Positions 1-11,640 of a stretch of DNA of 64,000 nt are shown here, piece after piece. This DNA is from Tsukamurella sp. TY48. GTDB lineage: Bacteria; Actinomycetota; Actinomycetes; Mycobacteriales; Mycobacteriaceae. The stretch lies in assembly GCF_019656655.1 (NCBI RefSeq), contig NZ_BPMV01000001.1, positions 1,674,001 through 1,738,000 on the forward strand, in the 5' to 3' direction. Position 1 is the first letter of the stretch; each line of letters starts with the position of its first letter. Made by a program: the position numbers and the translations under genes. The notes below the pieces were generated by a model. That model was given only the letters and a program-made list of their open reading frames with translations. It searched no databases and was not told the origin of the DNA.

Positions 1-63
1 CAGTCCGGTGGCGAGGTTCGACGGCACCTTCGGCTCGCCGTGCTCGATCGGCTCCTCGCTCAT
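1..63 (-). CDS. ubiA: Decaprenyl-phosphate phosphoribosyltransferase UbiA, N-terminus only
   Basis: Only the first 21 codons lie in the window (MSEEPIEHGEPK followed by VPSNLATGL). The ATG overlaps the TGA of the PAP2 phosphatase gene as ATGA, so it is the next gene of the same operon. In mycobacteria the gene after this phosphatase is Rv3806c/ubiA, which makes decaprenylphosphoryl-5-phosphoribose, the arabinose donor precursor for arabinan. The short N-terminus fits that family's P-x-NL start. The call rests mainly on synteny because no catalytic motif is inside the window. Confidence 0.6.
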   Translation of the reverse strand, partial: MSEEPIEHGEPKVPSNLATGL

Positions 64-679
64 CAGTTGTCCGACCCCTTCGTGTGCTTCGTCGTACGGT
101 TCTTCACAGCCCTGCGCGCCTCGCGGCGCGTCCACAGTCTCTCACCCTCGATCGCGGCCAGTGCGCTCGCCGCACCGATGGCGGCGCCCGCGGCGACGTC
201 GGTCGGGTAGTGCACGCCCAGCACCATGCGCGAGGTGAGCATCGGCGGCACCACGGCGGCGGGCAGCAGCACCGCGCCGCCCGGCACACCCGAGGCGCGA
301 CCGAGCAGGATCGCCCCGGCCGTCGACGAGGTGGCGTGCGACGACGGGAAGCTCAGCTTGCTGGGGGTGCCCACGCCCACGGCGATCGCCGGGTGATCGG
401 GGCGGCGCCGGCGCACGATGCGCTTGATCACCACCGACGCGGCGTGCGCGACGAACGCGCCGACCCCCGCGGTGACGTACTGCCGGCGGCGGTCCTTGCT
501 CAGCAGGGCGCCGAGCGCGGCCAGCCCCATCCACCCGAGGGAGTGCTCGCCGAAATGGCTCAGCCCCCGCGCCGCGGGCAGCACGCCCGGGCGGTCGGCC
601 AGCTTCGCCTGCACGGCGACCAGCGCGGCCTCCTCCGGGTTCAGCTCGAAGGTGGCCGCCCGGCCCGGATCCCGGTCGC

Positions 680-683
<4 letters not shown>
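63..683 (-). CDS. PAP2-family phosphatase (decaprenyl-phosphoribose phosphatase type)
   Basis: A 206-residue integral membrane phosphatase. The three PAP2 motifs are complete: KRIVRRRRP (about residues 87-95), PSSHATSS (113-120) and SRMVLGVHYPTD (151-162), giving the two catalytic histidines and the assisting aspartate. In mycobacteria the orthologous position (Rv3807c) is assigned to dephosphorylation of decaprenylphosphoryl-5-phosphoribose in arabinan donor synthesis, working with UbiA. The start is the GTG at 683: it overlaps the TGA of glfT2 as GTGA. An upstream in-frame ATG at 734 would overlap glfT2 by about 50 nt and is less likely. The stop overlaps the next gene's ATG, so the operon is translationally coupled. 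The family call is firm; the substrate is inferred from context. Confidence 0.85.
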
Positions 684-3804
<3,121 letters not shown>

Positions 3805-3867
3805 TCAGAGTACCGACCGGGTGGCCCTCACGGCGCCACCCGGCCTTGGGGTGTGACCATTGCCCGG

Positions 3868-6068
3868 TCAGCGCGGGGCGCCGGGCACCGTCGGGACGGC
3901 CAGCGGGGTGGGTGCGACCGCCGCCGGTGCGGCCGGGGCCGCAGGTGCTGCGGGCGCGGTCGGGACCGCTGCGGGGGGCCGACGGTGCGGCCGGCACCGC
4001 GGGTGCGGCGGCGGGCGCGGACGGGACCGCCGGAGCGGCCGGAGCCGCGGGGGCCGACGGTGCCCCGGAGGCGCCGGGGACGACCGGGACCGCGGGCACG
4101 CCCGGCGGTGTGGATCCCGGCGTGGGGTTGATACCCAGCAGATCGCCCCAGCCCGGGATCAGGTTCAGCAGCGGCAGCGGCGGCAGGGTCGGTGCGCCGC
4201 CGGCGGCGAACGCGGTGACCCAGTTCATCAGGGTGGCCGGGGCGGCGACGCCCGACGGCACCACCTGCACACCGTTGGCCGGCGTGTAGTAGATCGTGCC
4301 GTTCGCGTACGACTGGAACATCGAGCCGTCGGGGAAGGTGATCGGGTTCGCGACCACCTTGCCGAGCGTGCCGTTCTCGCCGCCCGAGGCGCGGTAGGCG
4401 GCCTCGACGGCGGCCTTGCCGGTGATGGCCTGCGCCGCGGCTCCGACGACGCCGGTTCCGGCGGCCGGCGGCGCGGGGATGCCCGGGATGGTCGGCACCG
4501 CAGGGGCGGCGGGTGCCGCCGGTGCAGCGGGGACGGCGGCGCCACCGGGGGGCGGCGGGCACCGTCGGGACGGCCGGGGCGGCGGGAGCGCCCGGGACCG
4601 CGGCGGGCGCGGTCGGGACGGCCGGGGCCGCGGGAGCGGCCGGCACCGCGGGCGCGGCCGGCACCGCGGGCGCGGCGGGTGCTGCCGGGGCCGACGGGTT
4701 GACCGTGGGCGTGGTGGCGCCGGGAGGCGCGACCTGCGCCGCGTTCGGCGCGGTGGGAACGGGGTTGAACGGGTCGACGGGGGCCGCGACGATCTGGCGG
4801 TCCACGACCCGACCGGCGACCGGCGCCGGGGTCTGCGCCGGGGCACTCGCTGCGCCCGCGACGCCCGGGGCGCCCGACGTGGGTGCCGCGCCCGCAACGG
4901 GGCCCTGGCCGTCGATGACGAACCAGTCCGAACGCAGGCCGAGCTTCTTGCGCACGTCGGCGCCCGTGGCGGTGACGGTGCGGTTGCTGCCCACGATCTC
5001 GACCTTCGCCACGCGCGGGGCGGCGGCCGACTGCACCTGGGTCACGCGGATCGACTTGAACTCGCCGACGCCGAACTCCGAGGCGATCTTCGAGGCCGGG
5101 ACCGACTGATTCCAGTTCCGGAACGGGGAGACGACATCGCCGTCGTCCTTGACCGCGGTGAAATCACCGCCGGCGGTGTACCCGCCGGTGGAGCTGGAGA
5201 ACTCGGTGGGCACGGCGAAGCCGTCCTTGGACATCACCAGGCCGGCGGTGGAGCTGACGGTCGCGTCGGTGCGCTTGTCCTCCTTGGCGAAACCGCCGTA
5301 GACCTGCGAGTCCTGGGTGTCGTTGTAGCGGTCGCCGCGCTTGGCGCTCTCGGCGAGCGCGTACGAGCGGGCGGCGATGGCCTGGGCGCGCAGCGCTTCG
5401 GCGCCGCCCTGGTCGGCCCATTCGGCCTTGCTCTCGACCGGGACCACGCTGCGGAGGTAGTCCTCGATGTTGACGGTGTTGAAGACCTTGCCGTCCTTCG
5501 CGACGAGCGCGCCGCGGTAGGTGGCGTTGCTGCCGCAGAAGCGGAGGATCTCGTTCTCCGGGCGGCCCGCGGCGTCGTTGACGGGGCTGACGGTGCCGTC
5601 CGAGGGGACGGTCTTGACCACGGAGCCGCCGCAGCCCTGCGTGATCACGGCGTTGCCGCCCTCGATGCGCACGGCCTGGCCGGGGGCCACCTGCTGATCG
5701 CCGACCTTCGCGCCGGCGGGGGCGTACACGTTCACGTTCTTCTGCTGCGTGAGCTGCACCTTGACGGGGAGGTTCACGTCGGCGCGGGAGAGCACGCTGC
5801 CGCCGTAGTAGTGCGCCACGATCTGCTCGGCCTTCCAGCCGCCCTTGGCGTAGCCGAAGGCACCCCACTGGCCCATGCCGCGGCCGTGGCCGTTGCCCTG
5901 GCCGGTGAAGCTGACGCTGTTCCCCACCGTGAGGGCGGGGTCGTTGATGCTGGTGGCACCACTGAGCACTGCGGCCGCTCCGCCCACGGCGATCGCCGGG
6001 AGCATCGCGATCGCGAGCGTGCGCCGCACGCGGCGGCGACGGGGACCGCCGTCGATCCACACGGGCAT
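3868..6068 (-). CDS. Secreted SpoIID/LGFP-repeat cell-wall protein, with two apparent frameshifts
   Basis: N-terminal basic residues and a hydrophobic segment (about 17-36) form a signal or anchor. The family motif GHGRGMGQWG is at 60-69. The SpoIID core runs about 180-300, with IEDYLRSVVPVE (201-212, including the expected catalytic Glu of SpoIID lytic transglycosylases) and QAIAARSYA (229-237). A long Ala/Pro/Val linker follows, then an LGFP-like unit in another frame (about 4270-4440), then more Ala/Pro repeat. Reading through needs one base removed from each of two G6 runs (4547-4552 and 3973-3978). The result is a protein of about 732 residues ending at TGA 3868. Without correction the frame runs into arginine-rich nonsense to 3828. 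Start ATG 6068 has GGAGA upstream. Likely role: peptidoglycan or mycolate-layer remodelling; LGFP units are known to associate with the cell wall. Confidence 0.75.
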
Positions 6069-6134
6069 GGTTTCTCCTTCACCTCGACGCGTGTGAGCAC
6101 CATCGGTTTCATCCGAGGGCTCAACGTGAGGTTG

Positions 6135-6140
6135 AGACTA
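6135..6140 (-). promoter_or_regulatory. Putative -10 element of the SpoIID/LGFP gene
   Basis: On the minus strand this reads TAGTCT, matching the TANNNT actinobacterial -10. A start site near 6128 would give a 5' leader of about 60 nt ending in a GGAGA ribosome-binding site before ATG 6068. The 9-bp repeat array lies directly upstream (6150-6194). Confidence 0.45.
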
Positions 6141-6149
6141 ACACCATTT

Positions 6150-6194
6150 GCAACATTCGTCACGTGAGCAACTTTCGTCACATCTGTCACATGT
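6150..6194. promoter_or_regulatory. Five-unit 9-bp-period direct-repeat array, possible MtrA site
   Basis: Five pentamers begin exactly 9 bp apart: GCAAC at 6150, GTCAC at 6159, GCAAC at 6168, GTCAC at 6177 and GTCAC at 6186. The array sits about 10-55 bp upstream of the proposed -10 of the SpoIID gene, where an activator would bind. GTCAC/GTAAC direct repeats with about 9-bp spacing resemble sites reported for the response regulator MtrA, which controls cell-wall hydrolase genes. The repeats are seen directly; the regulator is inferred. Confidence 0.5.
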
Positions 6195-6462
6195 TCGGGG
6201 GGTGGGGGCCGAGCGGGGGCGACCGTCGAGGCGTCGGCGACGGGTCTGTTCGCAGCAGTCATGCGTCCCGCGCATACCTGCATTCGCCCAGGTCAGAGCA
6301 CTAAATCACGATTCGGCCATGCGTCCCACGCATGGCCGGCCGCCGACCGCACCGCAAGGGCCGCGCCGCTTTCATCCTGCGGACGACTGCGCCGAGACCC
6401 GTCCGATACGCCAGCCCCGCGTGCGTTGGCCATATCTCCGGGCGCCGGCACTTCGCCGGTCA
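6195..6462. other. Intergenic stretch with two related hairpins
   Basis: I see no convincing gene here. Two related inverted repeats occur 58 bp apart: ATGCG-N5-CGCAT at 6261-6275 and a longer copy with 10-bp arms at 6314-6338 (CGGCCATGCG, 5-nt loop, CGCATGGCCG). They may be terminators or operator-like sites for the islet that follows. Confidence 0.4.
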
Positions 6463-6740
6463 ATGCACGCGGACCTCGCAGCCATTCGGTCGGAGGCTCG
6501 AAAGATCTCGAGCGCGCACACGGCCATCACGGAAGAACGGCGCACACTCGCCGATTCAGCTGAGCAACTCTTCGGCGGTAGGTGGTGTGGTTATGCCGCG
6601 AAGTCGTACACCGAGCGGCGCGAGCGTTACTCTCAACAAGAGCGCGCGCCAATACGGAAGACATTCGCCTCCGCGTACGAAAAGTACCGAGCGAAGGGCC
6701 AGCAAAGTGAGCAAAGGCAAGCGGACGCACGAGATGGTCC
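6463..6740 (+). pseudogene. Possible WXG100-like remnant
   Basis: From ATG 6463 the frame gives a helical, charged peptide with an exact W-x-G turn (GGRWCGYAAKSYTERR) flanked by two long helices, the layout of WXG100/Esx-type N-terminal domains. There is no ribosome-binding site. The same frame runs on without a stop to 6966, but past about 6740 it is a shadow of the next gene. I read it as a decayed N-terminal trafficking domain of a type VII-secreted toxin. GC content is below that of neighbouring genes. The reading is tentative: it rests on one motif and helix propensity. Confidence 0.3.
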
Positions 6741-7228
6741 GGATATCGACCCAGCACACATTCGCCTCATGGATGAGCGATTTTCCCGAAGAGAATCGGC
6801 CCATGATCGACCGGGTGATCCGAAAACTCGGGTTCGAACAGGGCCCAGACGACATCAACACGATCGTCCGCATTTACCCGATACCAGAAGGCGCGAAGCA
6901 GGAAGACACACTGGACCCCTCCACATGGCTCCAGACCGCCGGAACAGCCGAGCGCCTCACTGTTGAGTACAAGCGACTTGAAGCCGACGGATCTTATCGC
7001 CAGTACGTACTCGGACGCCCAACAGCGGAATCCGAATCAGAGACTTCTGAGATCATTCAATTCGGCGATCACCAGGTATCCGTCTTACCCTCTGAAGTCC
7101 TGACCGCAAAGGACGCTGTCGCCATTTTCCAGTTCTACTACGAGCACGACACCGTTCCACCGAACTGGCACCTGCGGAACCTGCCCCAGTACACCGTGTC
7201 GAGTACCGGCGTGATCGGCGAAGGCTAG
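6707..7228 (+). CDS. Imm1-like putative immunity protein
   Basis: A 173-residue soluble acidic protein in a stretch of visibly lower GC than its surroundings. GTG 6707 is preferred because GAAGGG at 6693-6698 lies 8 nt upstream; a later ATG at 6734 is possible. The C-terminal part, with a run like SEVLTAKDAVAIFQFYY followed by a P-x-x-W segment, resembles Imm1-type immunity proteins that protect against secreted deaminase or nuclease toxins. I have no alignment to prove this. It follows a WXG100-like remnant, so it may be an orphan immunity gene left after toxin loss. Its stop overlaps that of the opposite-strand HAD gene (TAG at 7226-7228 against 7225-7227). Confidence 0.4.
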   Translation: MSKGKRTHEMVRISTQHTFASWMSDFPEENRPMIDRVIRKLGFEQGPDDINTIVRIYPIPEGAKQEDTLDPSTWLQTAGTAERLTVEYKRLEADGSYRQYVLGRPTAESESETSEIIQFGDHQVSVLPSEVLTAKDAVAIFQFYYEHDTVPPNWHLRNLPQYTVSSTGVIGEG

Positions 7229-8058
7229 AACCAGCGCTCCAGGATCTGTGCGACGCCGTCGTCGAGGTTGGTGGCGGTCACCAGGTTCGCGGCGTCGAGT
7301 GCCACGGGATGCGCGTTCGACATGGCCACGCCGACACCTGCCCAGCGCAGCATCTCCGCATCATTGGGCATGTCACCGAAGGCCGCGGTGCGCGCGGCGG
7401 CGTCGAGCCCGAGGTGCCGCATAGCTGCCTGGATCCCCGTCGCCTTGGTGACGCCGGGTACGTGGAACTCGATCAGCCCGTTGTTGGTGGCGTAGGTGAC
7501 GTCGGCGATGCCGTCCAGGTGCGGCGCGATGCGGGAGTGCATCTCGTCCGAGGTCATCCCCGGCTGCCGGACCAGCAGCTTCACCGCGGGATGGCTGAGC
7601 ACCACGGCATCCTCGGCAGAGACCGTCTCGGGTTCCAGCCAGGCGTGCTGGTAGCCCGTGGACGCCGCGAACCGCGGGGTGGCGGCGTCGTGCTCGCCTT
7701 GCGCCACCCGCTCGGCGGCGAAACCGGCGCCCGGCAGGTAGCGGTAGACCAGCTCGGCCACGTGCGCCAGCAGCTCCGGCGACATCAGAGCGGCGGAGAC
7801 CACCTTCGAGGTGCCGGTGTCGTACAGCACGGCACCGTTGGCGCACACGGCCAGCGGCGCGAAGTCGAGCTGCGCGGCGATCGGGTCCACGGCGCGGGGC
7901 GGGCGACCGGTGGCCAGCACGAAATGGCTGCCGGCATCACGGACGGCGTTGAGTGCGGCGTGGGTGCGCGCACTGATCTGCTCGGCATCGTCGACCAAGG
8001 TCCCGTCGACATCGCTCGCGACCAGAACGGGCCGCTCCCCCAGCGCAGCGTCAGGCAT
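7225..8058 (-). CDS. HAD-superfamily hydrolase, Cof type
   Basis: A 277-residue cytosolic HAD phosphatase. Motif I DVDGTL (16-21) carries the nucleophile Asp. The C-terminal FGDMPNDAEM block supplies the Mg-binding acidic residues. The large inserted cap between them is that of type IIB (Cof/YidA) enzymes, which act on sugar phosphates and similar small substrates. Start ATG 8058 overlaps the upstream acyltransferase stop by 8 nt, so the two are co-translated. The position matches mycobacterial Rv3813c beside acyltransferase genes. The natural substrate cannot be read from sequence. Confidence 0.85.
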   Translation of the reverse strand: MPDAALGERPVLVASDVDGTLVDDAEQISARTHAALNAVRDAGSHFVLATGRPPRAVDPIAAQLDFAPLAVCANGAVLYDTGTSKVVSAALMSPELLAHVAELVYRYLPGAGFAAERVAQGEHDAATPRFAASTGYQHAWLEPETVSAEDAVVLSHPAVKLLVRQPGMTSDEMHSRIAPHLDGIADVTYATNNGLIEFHVPGVTKATGIQAAMRHLGLDAAARTAAFGDMPNDAEMLRWAGVGVAMSNAHPVALDAANLVTATNLDDGVAQILERWF

Positions 8059-8821
8059 TCTCACCCGAGCCGTGCCGCTCCTCCCGCAGACGCCGCCGCT
8101 CCTCGATATCGGCGGCGTCCATCGCATCGGCCTCCTCCAGCGTGGGCGCCGATCCGCCCAGCCGGCGCGGCACCCAGGCCTCGCCCTGCGGATGCGGACC
8201 GTAGAGGTCCTGCAGCTGGTGCAGCATGGTGTTCATCTCGGTCTTGAGCCGCGCGGTGAGCTCGTCGGGCGGACCCACCGGATCGAGCGGATCGCACACG
8301 CCGATCATGACGCGGAACTTGTTGCGGCCGAGCTGCTTGGGCAGCCCCTTGGTCCAGATCTGCTGGGCGCCCCACACCACGACCGGAACGATCGGCACGT
8401 TCGCCTCGATCGCCATCCGCGCGGCGCCGGACTTGAAGTCCTTGAGCTCGAAGCTGCGGCTGTGCGTGGCCTCGGGGTACACGCCCACCAGCTCGCCCGC
8501 CTTGAGGGCGTCGACGGCGGCGCGGTAGGCGTCGGCGCCGGCCTCGCGGTCGACGGGGATGTGCTTGCAGCCGCGCATCAGCGGGCCGGTCTTCGAATTG
8601 TCGAAGACCTCCTTCTTCGCCATGAACCGGACCTTGCGGTGGCCGGCGTCGTCCGCGGGCTTACCGGCGAACGGGAAGTCGAGGTATCCGGTGTGGTTGA
8701 TCGCCACGACGGCGCCGCCCTCACGGGGGAACTTCTGGAAGTCCACCTCGGTGAACTTGATGCCTTGGTAGGCCCACATGCCGCGGGCCACCTTGATGAT
8801 CGTGCCGTAGACGGGTTCCAC
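8051..8821 (-). CDS. 1-acylglycerol-3-phosphate acyltransferase family (PlsC-like)
   Basis: A 256-residue glycerolipid acyltransferase. The HX4D catalytic motif NHTGYLD is at 42-48 and the downstream glycerol-phosphate-binding VYPEATHS block is present. The family transfers acyl groups to lysophosphatidate or related acceptors at the inner membrane face. GTG 8821 is chosen because a TAGTCT -10 (8829-8834, minus strand) ends exactly 7 nt before it. The longer upstream frame would run into the divergent gene's promoter. It is the first gene of a two-gene unit with the HAD hydrolase, as in the Rv3814c-Rv3816c neighbourhood. Substrate specificity is not determinable here. Confidence 0.85.
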   Translation of the reverse strand: MEPVYGTIIKVARGMWAYQGIKFTEVDFQKFPREGGAVVAINHTGYLDFPFAGKPADDAGHRKVRFMAKKEVFDNSKTGPLMRGCKHIPVDREAGADAYRAAVDALKAGELVGVYPEATHSRSFELKDFKSGAARMAIEANVPIVPVVVWGAQQIWTKGLPKQLGRNKFRVMIGVCDPLDPVGPPDELTARLKTEMNTMLHQLQDLYGPHPQGEAWVPRRLGGSAPTLEEADAMDAADIEERRRLREERHGSGENA

Positions 8822-8906
8822 GCCCGCAAGACTAGCCGTGCAAGGTCGTCCATGGGCGTTGCCCATTACCCTGTAGCAGTAACTGATGTCAGCGAAAGGC
8901 TCCACC

Positions 8907-10484
8907 GTGCAGGTCACCAGCGTCGGGCACGCGGGTTTCCACATCACCACCGATGCAGGCACCATCCTGTGCGATCCGTGGGTGAACCCCGCCTATTTCG
9001 GCTCCTGGTTCCCGTTCCCCGATAACACCCAGCTGGACTGGAAGACCCTCGGCGACGTGGACTACCTGTACGTCTCCCACCTGCACCGCGATCATTTCGA
9101 CGCCAAGAACCTGGCCGAGAACGTGAGCAAGGACGCCACCGTCCTGCTGCCGGACTACCCGGTGCCGGACCTGCGGCGCGAGCTGGAGAAGCTGGGCTTC
9201 ACCAAGTTCTTCGAGACCGAGGATTCGGTCAAGCACAAGGTCAGCGGCCCCAAGGGCGATCTCGACATCATGATCATCGCGCTGCGCGCGCCCGCCGACG
9301 GCCCCATCGGCGACTCCGGCATCGTGGTCTCCGACGGCGAGACGGTGCTGTTCAACATGAACGACGCCCGCCCGGTGGACATGGACGTGCTCGGCGACAA
9401 CTTCGGCGACATCGACGTGCACCTGCTGCAGTACTCGGGCGCCATCTGGTACCCGATGGTCTACGACATGCCGAAGGGCTCCAAGCGCCGCTTCGCGGAG
9501 CAGAAGCGTCAGCGTGGCATGGACCGCGCGCGCAGCTACGTCGACCAGGTGGCGGGCACCTGGGTGGTCCCGTCGGCCGGACCGCCCGCCTTCCTCGATC
9601 CCGAGCTGCGCTACCTCAACGACGAGGGCCGCACGGGCGAGGAGACGGTGCTCGGCGACCCGTCGAACATCTTCCCGGACCAGATCACCTTCCTGGAGGA
9701 GATGCGCACCAACGGCAACGACGGCGGCCTGCTGTTCATCCCCGGTACCGTCGGCGATTTCCGCGGTAAGGAGCTGGTCTCGCTGTCGCACCCGGTCTCC
9801 GAGGCCGAGGTGATGGACATCTTCGAGAACAAGACGGCGTACCTCGACGCCTTCGCCGAGCGTCAGGCCCCGGTGCTGGCCGCGGAGAAGGCCACCTGGG
9901 CGCAGGACGACGGGGTGCCGCTGCTGGGCGCGCTCAAGGCCAAATTCGAGCCGATCATGCAGGCTTCGGCCCTGATCAGCGACGGTATCGGGTACGCCGT
10001 GGGCCTGGAGATGGGCGACGAGACGGTGGTTCTCGACTTCCCGAACCGCACCGTGCGCGAGCCCGTGGAGGGCGAGGGCAAGTACCGGTACGGCTTCCGC
10101 ATCGCGCCGGAGCTGGTGCGCACGGTGCTGCGCGACGACGAGCCCGACTGGGTGAACACGATCTTCCTGTCGACCCGGTTCACCACGTGGCGGATCGGCG
10201 GCTACAACGAGTTCCTCTACACCTTCTTCAAGTGCCTCACGCCCGAGCGGATCGCCTATGCGGACGGCTGGTTCTCCGAAGCGCACGACGATTCCGCGTC
10301 GATCGATCTGGAGGGCTGGGAGGTGCAGCGCCGCTGCCCGCACCTCAAGGCCGACCTGTCGAAGTTCGGCGTGGTCGAGGGTGGCAAGCTCACCTGCAAC
10401 CTGCACGGCTGGCAGTGGGACCTGGAATCGGGTCGCTGCCTCACGTCGAGCGGGCACGAACTGCGTGCGAAGAGGTTGACGTGA
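8907..10484 (+). CDS. Metallo-beta-lactamase-fold protein with C-terminal Rieske domain
   Basis: A 525-residue fusion. The N-terminal MBL fold has the metal motif HLHRDH (58-63). The C-terminus has a Rieske [2Fe-2S] signature CPH (477-479) and CNLH (497-500) with 17 residues between. This architecture recalls CMP-sialic acid hydroxylase-like proteins and the uncharacterised mycobacterial protein encoded by Rv3818. The reaction is unknown; electron transfer to a metal-bound substrate is a guess. GTG 8907 is preferred over ATG 8886 because GAAAGG lies 7 nt upstream and the MBL fold begins at once. The TGA overlaps the following GTG as GTGA, tying it to a roadblock-domain gene. Confidence 0.85.
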   Translation: MQVTSVGHAGFHITTDAGTILCDPWVNPAYFGSWFPFPDNTQLDWKTLGDVDYLYVSHLHRDHFDAKNLAENVSKDATVLLPDYPVPDLRRELEKLGFTKFFETEDSVKHKVSGPKGDLDIMIIALRAPADGPIGDSGIVVSDGETVLFNMNDARPVDMDVLGDNFGDIDVHLLQYSGAIWYPMVYDMPKGSKRRFAEQKRQRGMDRARSYVDQVAGTWVVPSAGPPAFLDPELRYLNDEGRTGEETVLGDPSNIFPDQITFLEEMRTNGNDGGLLFIPGTVGDFRGKELVSLSHPVSEAEVMDIFENKTAYLDAFAERQAPVLAAEKATWAQDDGVPLLGALKAKFEPIMQASALISDGIGYAVGLEMGDETVVLDFPNRTVREPVEGEGKYRYGFRIAPELVRTVLRDDEPDWVNTIFLSTRFTTWRIGGYNEFLYTFFKCLTPERIAYADGWFSEAHDDSASIDLEGWEVQRRCPHLKADLSKFGVVEGGKLTCNLHGWQWDLESGRCLTSSGHELRAKRLT

Positions 10485-11602
10485 GCACACCGAGGTTCCC
10501 GCGGAACAACCGCAAGCGAGTGGACGACTACTACGGCGTCCACGACACCGGCATGGCTACGCAGGCCCCGCCGCAGCGGCCCGCGGCACCGTCTCCCGCG
10601 CAGGTGCCACCGGGCCCGCAGCAGGCTCCGCAGCGCCAGGTCCCGCCGGCCGGACCGGTCCAGGGACCGCCGCCGGGCGCCGCACCCCAGGGACCTCCGC
10701 AGCAGGGGCCACCGCCGCAGGCTCCGCCTGCCCCGCCCCGCGTCGAGCCCCGGCCGCCGGCCCCCGAGCCGCGCAGCAAGCCCGACCCGCTCAACGATCC
10801 GCTGACCTCGGAGACCTTCCTCGGTGTGCAGCCGGAGTCCGACACCTTCGAGGCCGCGGTCACCGGCGCGTTCCGATACGGCGGGGCACCGCAGCCGCCG
10901 CAGAGCGAACCCGCCGCGGAGACACCGACATTCGACGCCGGGTACGACCAGTTCGCGCCGCCGCGGTTCGAACCGCGCGCCGAGAGCGCGTGGTCGGAGT
11001 CGGCCGGCGCGCAGGCACCGTCGCCCGATCCGACGGTGACCGACGAGCCCACCCCGGCGCCCGCGGATCACCCCGACGGCTACATCGATGTGGAGGTGGT
11101 CGACGTCGTCGAAGTCGACCACGAACCCCCGCCCGTCCGTGAGACGCTGGCGATCGACGCGTTCCCGTACACCCAGATCGACGAGTCCTACGTGGACCCG
11201 GCGGTCCTGCCCGAACCGAAGGAGCCCGGTGACATGACCGACTTCAACGAGTCGCTGAAGGAAGCGATGAGCATCGAGGGCGCACTCGGCGTGGCCCTGG
11301 TGGATTCGCAGAGCGGCATGGCGCTGGCCACCGCGGGCGACCCGACGGAGTTCAACCTCGAGGTGGCCGCCGCGGGCAACTCGGCGCTGGTGCAGGCGAT
11401 GAGCCGCACGCTGGGCGACCTGGACCTCGACGATCACATCGAGGACATCCTGATCACGCTGGGCTCGCAGTACCAGATCGTGCGCCCCATCAAGCAGGGC
11501 GCCGAGGGACTGTTCCTGTACCTGGTGCTCGACCGTTCGCGCGCGAACCTGGCGATGGCCCGGTTCCGCCTCACCAAGCTGGAAGAGCAGATCGAGGTCT
11601 GA
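10481..11602 (+). CDS. Roadblock/LC7-like protein with long Pro/Gln-rich N-terminus
   Basis: A 373-residue protein translationally coupled (GTGA) to the MBL-Rieske gene. Residues about 20-100 are Pro/Gln/Ala-rich and probably disordered; 100-240 are acidic. The last 120 residues form a compact roadblock/LC7-like fold (IEGALGVALVDSQSG through QAMSRTLGDLDLDDHIEDI to LVLDRSRANLAMARF). Bacterial roadblock proteins often regulate small Ras-like GTPases such as MglA, but no GTPase is adjacent. The coupling suggests it regulates or localises the MBL-Rieske enzyme, which is inference. Start choice is fixed by the overlap. Confidence 0.7.
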   Translation: MSTPRFPRNNRKRVDDYYGVHDTGMATQAPPQRPAAPSPAQVPPGPQQAPQRQVPPAGPVQGPPPGAAPQGPPQQGPPPQAPPAPPRVEPRPPAPEPRSKPDPLNDPLTSETFLGVQPESDTFEAAVTGAFRYGGAPQPPQSEPAAETPTFDAGYDQFAPPRFEPRAESAWSESAGAQAPSPDPTVTDEPTPAPADHPDGYIDVEVVDVVEVDHEPPPVRETLAIDAFPYTQIDESYVDPAVLPEPKEPGDMTDFNESLKEAMSIEGALGVALVDSQSGMALATAGDPTEFNLEVAAAGNSALVQAMSRTLGDLDLDDHIEDILITLGSQYQIVRPIKQGAEGLFLYLVLDRSRANLAMARFRLTKLEEQIEV

Positions 11603-11640
11603 TCGTCGCCGATGGTGAATCGACGATTTACCATTGAGGG

